Of a DNA stretch of 44,740 nt, positions 1 through 6,826 are shown piece after piece. Below the pieces are notes generated by a model. The model had not been told where the DNA came from, ran no database searches, and saw only the letters and a list, made by a program, of their open reading frames with translations. The position numbers and the translations under genes were made by a program. Origin of the DNA: Pleomorphomonas sp. (GTDB taxonomy: Bacteria; Pseudomonadota; Alphaproteobacteria; Rhizobiales; Pleomorphomonadaceae); NCBI GenBank assembly GCA_030603685.1, contig JAUVXG010000016.1:1-44740 (forward strand), in the 5' to 3' direction. Position 1 is the stretch's first letter, and every line of letters begins with the position of its first letter.

Positions 1-3
1 GAC

Positions 4-1314
4 ATGAACGGGCTGGGGACGCTCGACGCCTGGGTGGGGCGGACGATCGGTCTCGTGGGGATGCCGACCCGCGACGACCTCGACGCCTATCACCTTCGTT
101 GCCTGAACGAGACCTTGGCGACGGCGAGAGCGAGGAGCCCGTTCTACCGGTCATTGGCCGGCTGGCCGGAGCCGGGCCAGATCGCCGACCTCGGGGATAT
201 CTCTCGGTTCCCGCTGACAACGGCCGCCGATCTCGGTCGCGGCGAGCCATCGCTCGTCGCCCTGCCGCTTCGCGACGCGGTGCGGCTGGTGACGATCCCG
301 ACCACGGGAACGTCGGGGCCGCAGAAGCGACTGTTCTTCACCGAAGAGGACATCGAGGCGACCGTCGCCTACTTCGAGCACGGCATGGCCACCATCGTGC
401 GTCCGGGCAGTTGCGTCGCCGTGGCCTTTCCCGCCGAGCGGCCGGACAGCGTCGGCGATCTCCTGATGCGCGGGCTTGCCCGGCTCGGCGCCTTTCCCGT
501 GGCGCTGCCGGTAGACGGCTCGCTGGAAACGCTGGTCGGCGCCTTGCGCGAGCTGCAACCGGCCGCCATCGCCGGCATGCCGGTGACGCTGGGCGCCGCC
601 GCCCGACACATGGCGACCGATGGCGGACCTGCGCTCCGGATCGAGACGGCGCTTGTCAGTGCCGACAGCGTTTCGCCGAGCTTCCGGGCCGCCCTGGCCG
701 TCATTTGGGGGGCGGAGGTGTTCGAACACTGGGGCATGACCGAAACGGGCTATGGCGGCGCACTCGCCTGCGAGGCCCACGATGGCCTGCATATCCGGGA
801 AACCGATCTCCACGTCGAGATTGTCGATTTCGACACGGGGCGGGCTCTGCCACCGGGCAGCGCCGGGGAGGTCGTCATCACCACGTTGCGGCGTCGAGGG
901 CTGCCGCTCATCCGCTACCGTACCGGCGACAGTGGCAGTCTCGTCGAAGACCCATGTCGCTGCGGCTCGGTTCTCCGCCGGCTTCGCCTCGGCGGGCGCA
1001 TGGGCGATCCGAGTCCGCGAGAGGCGGGAAGGCTGTTGCTTCCGGAGGGACTCGACGATGCGATCTTCGCGGTGGATGGAGTCATCGACTTCATGGTGAA
1101 ACTGAAGTCCGGTCGGCAGCCGCGCCTCACGGTCGAGATCGTAACGTTGACTTCCGGAACGGTGGATGAGGTTCGCTCCGTTCTGCTCGCCCATCCGACG
1201 ATTGGTCCGGCGTTACGATCGGCCGAGGTTGACATCGCTGTCGAGACGGCATCCGGTCCGTCGCCTCCGCTTTGCCGGAAGCGGCGGGTTCTGGAGGACG
1301 TGCGTAACGACTAG
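4..1314 (+). CDS. PaaK-like AMP-dependent CoA ligase (resembles the DVU_1553 family)
   Basis: This is an ANL-superfamily adenylate-forming enzyme of 436 aa, expected to activate a carboxylic acid as an acyl-AMP and pass it to CoA. The glycine-rich ATP-phosphate motif TTGTSGPQKR is at residues 100-109, the adenine/acid-site motif HWGMTETGYGG at 242-252, the YRTGD motif at 305-309, and a PaaK-style CRCG at 318-321. The C-terminal lid is short. Length and motifs fit phenylacetate-CoA-ligase relatives. I think it belongs to the DVU_1553-like group, which I recall accompanying a molybdoenzyme-linked gene set in Desulfovibrio. The Moco genes 3-6 kb downstream fit that, but the subfamily call is from memory. 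The substrate is unknown. The ATG at position 4 is close to the window edge, so upstream operon partners cannot be seen. Confidence 0.82.
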   Translation: MNGLGTLDAWVGRTIGLVGMPTRDDLDAYHLRCLNETLATARARSPFYRSLAGWPEPGQIADLGDISRFPLTTAADLGRGEPSLVALPLRDAVRLVTIPTTGTSGPQKRLFFTEEDIEATVAYFEHGMATIVRPGSCVAVAFPAERPDSVGDLLMRGLARLGAFPVALPVDGSLETLVGALRELQPAAIAGMPVTLGAAARHMATDGGPALRIETALVSADSVSPSFRAALAVIWGAEVFEHWGMTETGYGGALACEAHDGLHIRETDLHVEIVDFDTGRALPPGSAGEVVITTLRRRGLPLIRYRTGDSGSLVEDPCRCGSVLRRLRLGGRMGDPSPREAGRLLLPEGLDDAIFAVDGVIDFMVKLKSGRQPRLTVEIVTLTSGTVDEVRSVLLAHPTIGPALRSAEVDIAVETASGPSPPLCRKRRVLEDVRND

Positions 1315-1412
1315 TTCGTTGATAAATATAGAAAAACAAGGCCATCCTTCGGTTCTGGGTCACTTAGACTGATGGATCATAACGATTTAGTCGGACAGGG
1401 CCTATGATCGGA

Positions 1413-1455
1413 TTCATGACAGGAAAGCCCACTTTTACCTGAAGTCCGGTCATGA
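1413..1455. promoter_or_regulatory. Interrupted inverted repeat upstream of the GAF-CRP regulator
   Basis: TCATGACAGGA (1414-1424) is mirrored by TCCGGTCATGA (1445-1455), with one mismatch over 11 bp and a 20-nt spacer. It lies between the CoA ligase stop and the regulator start, about 94 bp before the preferred ATG. Half-sites about 31 bp centre to centre (three helical turns) could be an operator for a dimeric regulator, possibly autoregulation, or an RNA hairpin. The repeat is visible; its function is inference. Confidence 0.4.
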
Positions 1456-1548
1456 GGCCGTGTGGCTCACCCGAGACGCTCCGGTTGCGGAAAATGCAAT
1501 CGATGTCGTCGGTATTTCAGCAATGGACGCGCCTGGGAGGGTGCTGAA

Positions 1549-3291
1549 ATGGTCCTGCCTAAGCGGCTCGAAGCCGACACATGTGCAATTCCGGTGAGCG
1601 GACCAGCCGCTTGCGGTACCTGTCGAAGCACCTCGGGGCGGCACGAGCGAAATGCGCGCCCCGGCCCGCTGCCCGACCAGGGGCGGCTGTTGGCCGTTCG
1701 CTCGAAGTTCATGTCCGACGGCATCGTGCCCGAGGGCATCCCTCTGCCGATCTTGCGCTCCTGGGAACGCAGCAGCTTGCATGGCCTTTCCAACGGCACG
1801 CCGCGCCGATTGGAGACCCGTCTCACGGAGACTGCGCTCAAGGAGCTGAGGGAGCGCAACGAGGAACTGCTGGTTTCCGCCTGGGGTGAGATCGTCACCC
1901 TCTGTCGCGAGACGCAGCCGCTTGGCGGCGTTGTCGTGCTGACCGATCCCAATGGGGTCGTGCTGGTCCGCCTGGGCGACAACACGTTCAGCGACGAAGC
2001 GGAACGGCTCGGCTTGTGCGCGGGCGGCGACTGGTCGGAACAAGCGATGGGCACCAACGCCATCGGCACGGCCCTGTCCGAGCGTTTCGCCCTGTCGGTC
2101 ATCGGTGCCGAGCACTTCTGCAACGGCAATACCGACATCAGTTGCTCTGCGGTGCCGATCATCGATCCCTGCGGTTCTCTGGCCGGCGTCATCGATCTGT
2201 CGACGTCGGTCACGGTGGCGCATGACTATTCGCTGCCGCTTCTGAAGCGGGCGGCCAATGAGGTCGAACGCCGCCTGTTCGAGCGGCGATACGGCCGCTT
2301 CGAGCAGATGCATCTGCATTCGAACCCGCGCCTGCTCGGTGGCCCCAACGAAGGGCTGCTGGCCTTCGATAGCGACCGTCTGGTCGGCGCCAACCGAGCG
2401 GCGATGGAACTGATCGGTCTGAGCTGGTCGGCGATCGGCGTCATGCATTTTCGGCAGTTGTTCTCCGTCCAGCACGCCAGCGTCACGCGACAGGCAGCAG
2501 CCGACGAGTGCGTGGTGCAGTCGGCGCAGGGAGCGACATTCTTCGCGCGCATGCTGATGCCGCTGAAAGGGCAGGGCAGCTCCGAGGCGACGAAGAAGAT
2601 CGAGCGCGAGCCGGCGCAACCGGCGCTGGCCGATCCGGCCAGCCGGGATGCGCTGCCGCATGTGGTGCTCGAGACGCTTCAGAACGAGGGCGGTCCCAAG
2701 CTGCGCAAGATGAAGGTCGGTCACCTGGTCTACGGCGCCAACCTGATGGACGAGACCGGCGAGGCCATCCTGGTGGTCGCCTCCGGCCGCTATCGCTGCT
2801 TCGCCTCCCATGAGGGCAAGGAGCTGACCCTGTTCACGATGGGGCCGGGCGACGCCGTGCCGCTTCAGCCGGAGATGGTGGTCGAGGTTCGCAAGGAGGG
2901 CGAAGCGGCGGTGATCCCGCGCACGCTGTTCCGGCGACTGACCCGCGACCATCCCGAGTTCGGCATGTGCATTCTTCCGGCGGTCGAGAAGATGCTCAAC
3001 CGGTCGCTGACCATGGTCGGCGAGATGGCCTTCCGCAGCGTCCGCTATCGGCTGATCCGCTACCTTTGCGAAATGGCCGAGCACGACGGTCGCCAGACCT
3101 CGACGGGTGTCGTCATCGAGTCCGCCCCCCATGGTGACGACCTCGCCATGGCCATTGGTGCGGCGCGCCAGTCCGTATCGACGGTTCTGGCCGAGCTCAT
3201 CCGGTCGGGCGACATTCAGCGGCCGGCGCCACGCACCTTCGTCATTCCCGACGTCGAGAGCCTCAGGGAAGAGCTCCGGGTCTTGCGCTGA
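1549..3291 (+). CDS. Chimeric regulator: AcoR-type GAF and PAS sensor fused to a CRP/FNR effector half
   Basis: This 580-aa protein looks assembled from two regulator families. Residues about 60-245 resemble the N-terminal GAF module of AcoR-type sigma-54 activators, with AMGTNAIGTAL at 166-176 and an EHFCNGN...CSAVPIID block at 188-206. Residues about 262-335 look like a PAS domain. Where AcoR would carry its AAA+ domain there is instead a CRP-like cyclic-nucleotide fold (about 385-460), a dimerisation helix and a CRP-type winged HTH (about 525-568, with AARQSVSTVLAEL as recognition region). No Walker motif is present. Cysteines at 12, 22 and 25 precede the GAF domain. The ATG is chosen because GGGAGG sits 8 nt upstream. 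An in-frame GTG at 1462 would add 29 residues containing CGKCNRC. It presumably senses a small molecule or redox state and controls nearby genes. Ligand and targets are unknown. Confidence 0.85.
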   Translation: MVLPKRLEADTCAIPVSGPAACGTCRSTSGRHERNARPGPLPDQGRLLAVRSKFMSDGIVPEGIPLPILRSWERSSLHGLSNGTPRRLETRLTETALKELRERNEELLVSAWGEIVTLCRETQPLGGVVVLTDPNGVVLVRLGDNTFSDEAERLGLCAGGDWSEQAMGTNAIGTALSERFALSVIGAEHFCNGNTDISCSAVPIIDPCGSLAGVIDLSTSVTVAHDYSLPLLKRAANEVERRLFERRYGRFEQMHLHSNPRLLGGPNEGLLAFDSDRLVGANRAAMELIGLSWSAIGVMHFRQLFSVQHASVTRQAAADECVVQSAQGATFFARMLMPLKGQGSSEATKKIEREPAQPALADPASRDALPHVVLETLQNEGGPKLRKMKVGHLVYGANLMDETGEAILVVASGRYRCFASHEGKELTLFTMGPGDAVPLQPEMVVEVRKEGEAAVIPRTLFRRLTRDHPEFGMCILPAVEKMLNRSLTMVGEMAFRSVRYRLIRYLCEMAEHDGRQTSTGVVIESAPHGDDLAMAIGAARQSVSTVLAELIRSGDIQRPAPRTFVIPDVESLREELRVLR

Positions 3292-3345
3292 GCGGCGGGC
3301 CCTGTCGTGGCCGCGAGCACGGTCCATCGCGCCAACTGGGGCGAT

Positions 3346-4092
3346 TCAGGCCGTTGCGTGGCAGGGCGCGACCTGGGCGAGCAGCAGGTCGGCAAGACGC
3401 CGCATGCTCTCCTCGCATCCGCCCGGCAACACGATGTCGGCGGCCGCCTTGAGCTGGGGGGAAGCGGTGCCGACGGCTGCGCGCAGAGCGCATCCGGAAA
3501 AGAGAGCAATGTCGTTCTCCTCGTCTCCGACGGCGACCACCCGATCCCGACCCAGTCCGAGATCGGCGAGGGCATGGGAGAGGCCGCTGCCCTTGTCCAC
3601 TCCGGCCGGCAGCACCAGCACCCGCTCGCCGCAGCCGACCACGTGCAGGTCGAAGCCGCCGCGCTCGATCACCATTTCGATGCGTTCGGCGTTTCTGGCG
3701 CTGGTCGCCACCATCGATCGACCGATGAACAATGGGGCGCCGGGAAGTTCGCGCTCCAGGTCGGCGAGGAAGCGCTCGTTCACCGCCGGCGCGATCAACT
3801 GATCGGTCCCGGTCTGGGGGCAGTAGGAGACGGCCCCGTTCTCCAGGATCACCCTGTCGAACAGGTCGAGAACGCCGCAAATCGGAAGGATGTTCTGAAG
3901 TCGCCGCCCCGACACCAGGATCATCCGGAAGTCGGCCTCCCGCACGGAGCGAAGTGTCGCCTCGGTGACAGCGCCGACCCGGCCATGCTCGGCTATGGTG
4001 CCGTCATAGTCGACGGCGAGAACGCGGATGGCTGCCGATCGCTCGTCGACCGCCGAGGACCACCGGGGAAGGATATCCGATCTCTGTTGCAT
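3346..4092 (-). CDS. HAD-superfamily (Cof/SPP-like) phosphatase
   Basis: A 248-aa haloacid-dehalogenase-type hydrolase. Motif I is DYDGT at residues 28-32 (the first Asp is the nucleophile), motif II is the Ser of LVSGR, motif III is the Lys of VDKGSGL, and motif IV is GDEENDIALF, giving the two acidic Mg2+ ligands. A C2-type cap lies between motifs II and III, as in Cof, sucrose-phosphate or phosphoglycolate phosphatases. It converges with the regulator gene (54 bp between stops) and is divergent from moaC (97 bp between starts). The substrate cannot be predicted. The first 20 residues before the HAD core are poorly conserved in style, so a downstream start is possible. Confidence 0.8.
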   Translation of the reverse strand: MQQRSDILPRWSSAVDERSAAIRVLAVDYDGTIAEHGRVGAVTEATLRSVREADFRMILVSGRRLQNILPICGVLDLFDRVILENGAVSYCPQTGTDQLIAPAVNERFLADLERELPGAPLFIGRSMVATSARNAERIEMVIERGGFDLHVVGCGERVLVLPAGVDKGSGLSHALADLGLGRDRVVAVGDEENDIALFSGCALRAAVGTASPQLKAAADIVLPGGCEESMRRLADLLLAQVAPCHATA

Positions 4093-4189
4093 GCCGAGCG
4101 CCCATCGTGCTTAGCGGACTGGAGAGGCGATAAAGAGAACCAACGAACGAGGCGGTCCAAGCCGCAATCCTGCCGGAGATAAGCACGCC

Positions 4190-4681
4190 ATGAAGGATGG
4201 ACTCAGTCACCTGGACGACAAGGGCGCTGCCCATATGGTCGACGTCGGCGAGAAGACCGTCACCCAGCGGGCGGCAACCGCCAGCGGCAGGGTGATCATG
4301 AAGGCGGAAACGCTGGCCCTGATCGTCGACGGCAGGATTCCGAAAGGCGACGTCATCGCCACTGCCCGGCTGGCCGGCATCATGGCCGCCAAGAAGACCT
4401 CCGATCTCATCCCTCTCTGCCACCCGCTGGCGCTCACAGGCATCGAACTCGATCTTGTTCCCGATCCGGCCCTGCCCGGCATGACCATCTCGGCGACGGT
4501 TCGCTGCACCGGCAAGACGGGCGTGGAGATGGAAGCGCTCACCGCCGTTTCCGTTGCCTGCCTGACCATCTACGACATGGTCAAGGCGGTGGAGAAAGGC
4601 GTCCGCATCGAGGCCGTTCACCTCGTCGAGAAGAGCGGTGGCAAGTCCGGCCACTGGTTGGCGGCGCCCGATCGCCGATAG
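4190..4681 (+). CDS. moaC: Cyclic pyranopterin monophosphate synthase MoaC
   Basis: MoaC converts the 3',8-cyclo-dihydro-GTP product of MoaA into cyclic pyranopterin monophosphate, the first stable intermediate of molybdenum-cofactor synthesis. The 163-aa protein is full length. It carries the opening HMVDVGEK, the conserved LIPLCHPL block (His78), the [10 protein letters not shown] segment (residues 112-121) and [10 protein letters not shown] (Asp129, Lys132), which supply the active-site residues of the family. It is followed after only 8 bp by moeA, so the two are an operon. moaA is not in the window. GGAG lies a little far (about 12 nt) from the ATG, but the protein start matches the family. 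Confidence 0.96.
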   Translation: MKDGLSHLDDKGAAHMVDVGEKTVTQRAATASGRVIMKAETLALIVDGRIPKGDVIATARLAGIMAAKKTSDLIPLCHPLALTGIELDLVPDPALPGMTISATVRCTGKTGVEMEALTAVSVACLTIYDMVKAVEKGVRIEAVHLVEKSGGKSGHWLAAPDRR

Positions 4682-4689
4682 GAGATGTC

Positions 4690-5895
4690 ATGACGCTGAT
4701 TTCCGTGGATGCCGCCCAGGCCGAACTCCTGTCCGCCATTCGGCCGACCGTGAGCGAGCGGGTTCCGCTCGGCGAGGCCGGGGGACGGGTGCTGGCCGTC
4801 GATCTCAAGGCAAGGCGAACGCAGCCGCCGCTTCCCATCTCCTCCATGGACGGTTACGCCGTTTCGGCGACGTCTTCCGGTGGCGTCTGGCTTCGCGTGG
4901 TCGGAGAGGCCGCGGCCGGCCATGCTTTTGACGGAGAGGTCAGTGCAGGGGAGGCCGTCCGCATCTTCACCGGCGCCCCGCTGCCGACGGGGACCGACTG
5001 CGTCGTCATGCAGGAGGACGCCGAGCGGGACGGAAACGGCGTTCGCTTCAGGATCCAGCCTGTTTCCGGCCGTTATGTCCGCGCGCGCGGAATCGACTTC
5101 AGCGAGGGGGAAACCTGTCTTTCCGCCGGCGTGCGTCTTGGTTTCGGCATGCTGGGGCTCGTCGCCGCCATGAACCACGAAAGCGTTCTGGTGCGTCGTC
5201 GGCCACGGGTCGCCCTCATCGCCTCCGGCGACGAACTGGTGCCGCCCGGAAGCGCTCCCCAGCCCCACCAGATCGTGGCTTCGTCCTCGGTGGCGCTCGC
5301 CCACCTGATCGCCGAAGCGGGCGGTGTTCCGCTCGATCTCGGCATCGCCCCCGACGATCTCGGCATGTTGCGTCGGCACATCCGCCTTGCCCTCGACGGC
5401 GGCGCCGACGTGGTGGTGGTGATTGGCGGCGCCTCCGTTGGCGATCACGATTACACCCGCGCCGCGCTCGAAGCCGAGGGGGCTGCGATCGGCTTCTGGA
5501 AGGTGGCCATGCGCCCTGGCAAGCCCCTGATGCACGGGCGGCTCGGACAAGCCGAAGTGCTGGGTCTGCCCGGCAACCCGGTGTCGACGCTGGTGTGCGG
5601 CGTGCTGTTCCTGGCGCCGTTGATCCGCGCACTACTGGGGCGCAGCGACGTGCTCCCGGAAACCTCGCTTGCCGTGCTGGAGGAACCGCTCGGGCCGAAC
5701 GATCTGCGGCGCGAGTACCTGCGCGGTCGCGCGACGACAAAGGGCGGACAGTTGGGTGTGACGCCTTTCGCGCGCCAGGACTCGTCCCTGATGCGAACGA
5801 TGGCCGCGGCCAATGCGCTGATCATCCGTCCCGAACACGCTCCGGCCCTGTCGGCGGGCGAGATCGTCGAGATCATTCGGCTCGAGCAGGACTGA
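4690..5895 (+). CDS. moeA: Molybdopterin molybdotransferase MoeA (Glp/gephyrin E-domain type)
   Basis: MoeA inserts molybdate into adenylylated molybdopterin, the last common step of Moco synthesis. The 401-aa protein has the N-terminal PPLPISSMDGYAV signature (residues 47-58), the central MoCF-like domain with GGASVGDHD (247-254), the RPGKP loop (275-279) and LPGNPVS (293-299), and a C-terminal beta-barrel domain. It is co-transcribed with moaC. Its stop codon lies inside the 3' end of the oppositely oriented moeB-like gene, giving a 23-bp convergent overlap. Together with moaC it points to a Mo- or W-enzyme the host needs, possibly one encoded left of this window. Confidence 0.96.
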   Translation: MTLISVDAAQAELLSAIRPTVSERVPLGEAGGRVLAVDLKARRTQPPLPISSMDGYAVSATSSGGVWLRVVGEAAAGHAFDGEVSAGEAVRIFTGAPLPTGTDCVVMQEDAERDGNGVRFRIQPVSGRYVRARGIDFSEGETCLSAGVRLGFGMLGLVAAMNHESVLVRRRPRVALIASGDELVPPGSAPQPHQIVASSSVALAHLIAEAGGVPLDLGIAPDDLGMLRRHIRLALDGGADVVVVIGGASVGDHDYTRAALEAEGAAIGFWKVAMRPGKPLMHGRLGQAEVLGLPGNPVSTLVCGVLFLAPLIRALLGRSDVLPETSLAVLEEPLGPNDLRREYLRGRATTKGGQLGVTPFARQDSSLMRTMAAANALIIRPEHAPALSAGEIVEIIRLEQD

Positions 5896-6661
5896 ACGGC
5901 ACGACCGTATCCGGGCGGCGCTTGTAGCCGATGCTGTCGAAGCGCATGTCGCGAATGTCAACCATCAGCAACCTGCCGATCAGCGGTGTTCCGACGCCGG
6001 TGATCAGTTTCAGAACCTCGCAGGCGGCAAGGGTTCCCAACACGCCGACGACGGCGCCGAGAATGCCGACCTGGGCGCAGGTCGGCACCTCGCCGTCCGG
6101 CTCGTTCGGCATCAGGCAGCGCCAGCTCGGCAGGGGGCGACCATCGTCATCCGACAGATAGGGCTGCAGGGTGGTCACCGAGCCATAGAACTCCTGCACG
6201 GCGGCGGTGACCAGCGGTTTCTGGAGCGCATAGGCCGTATCGGCGACCAGAAAGCGCGTCTGAAAGTTGTCCGTTCCATCGACGATGACATCGAAGCGCC
6301 CGACGATGCCGGCGACGTTGTTGCCGTCGAGGCGAACGGGAATGAGCTCCACCGTCACGTTCGGGTTGAGGGCTGCAATGCGCTCGGCGGCGCTCTCCAC
6401 CTTGGGCTTGCCGACGTTGGCGGTGGAATGGACCACCTGCCGCTGGAGATTGGACAACGACACCACGTCGTTGTCGACGAGGCCAAGCGTCCCGACGCCG
6501 GCGGCGGCAAGATACTCGATGATCGGAGAGCCGAGGCCGCCCGCTCCGACGCAGAGAACCCTGGCCGCCTTCAGCTTCTGTTGGCCCGGACCGCCGACGT
6601 CCCGCAGCAGCAGGTGGCGCGAGTAGCGGCGAACTTCGTCTTGGCTGAGTGCAGAGGTCAT
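5873..6661 (-). CDS. MoeB/ThiF/HesA-family adenylyltransferase without the zinc knuckle
   Basis: A 262-aa E1-like enzyme expected to adenylate the C-terminal Gly-Gly of a sulfur-carrier protein (MoaD or ThiS type). Visible elements are the RYSRHLLL start, the nucleotide-binding GAGGLG at 39-44, the LSNLQRQVVH segment with its Arg, DGTDNF at 128-133 including the family's catalytic Asp, and VPTCAQVG at 192-199. The two CxxC pairs that bind zinc in E. coli MoeB are degraded: the first is SWRC and the second is replaced by RRPDTVVP near the end. Start ATG 6661 is chosen over an upstream in-frame start because AGGGAA lies 7 nt before it. It could be moeB in function, or a ThiF/HesA relative serving another carrier. 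Confidence 0.85.
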   Translation of the reverse strand: MTSALSQDEVRRYSRHLLLRDVGGPGQQKLKAARVLCVGAGGLGSPIIEYLAAAGVGTLGLVDNDVVSLSNLQRQVVHSTANVGKPKVESAAERIAALNPNVTVELIPVRLDGNNVAGIVGRFDVIVDGTDNFQTRFLVADTAYALQKPLVTAAVQEFYGSVTTLQPYLSDDDGRPLPSWRCLMPNEPDGEVPTCAQVGILGAVVGVLGTLAACEVLKLITGVGTPLIGRLLMVDIRDMRFDSIGYKRRPDTVVPFSPARAE

Positions 6662-6766
6662 GCGGCGGTTCCCTGGCGTGCCAGTGTCTTCAGAAGCTGG
6701 TCGTGAGCAATCATCGCGTATTGGCGGCGGGCTTACCAGCCTCATCGTGGAGCCCTGCAGTCCGGC

Positions 6767-6805
6767 AAAGAAAAACCTGCGGGAAACCTTTCGGCTTCCC
6801 GCAGG
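6767..6805 (-). terminator. Rho-independent terminator of the membrane chemoreceptor gene
   Basis: A perfect 10-bp stem (6776-6785 with 6796-6805, CCTGCGGGAA/TTCCCGCAGG) and a 10-nt loop. On the minus strand it is followed at once by TTTTTCTTT. It lies just after the chemoreceptor stop at 6827, so it ends that transcript and insulates the moeB-like gene. Confidence 0.9.
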
Positions 6806-6826
6806 CCTGTTCGTCGTTTGGTTGGC

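Noticed and set aside
1450-3327. Long minus-strand open frame opposite the GAF-CRP regulator
   Set aside because: Low-complexity Arg/His/Gln-rich translation without motifs; the plus-strand protein is clearly real.
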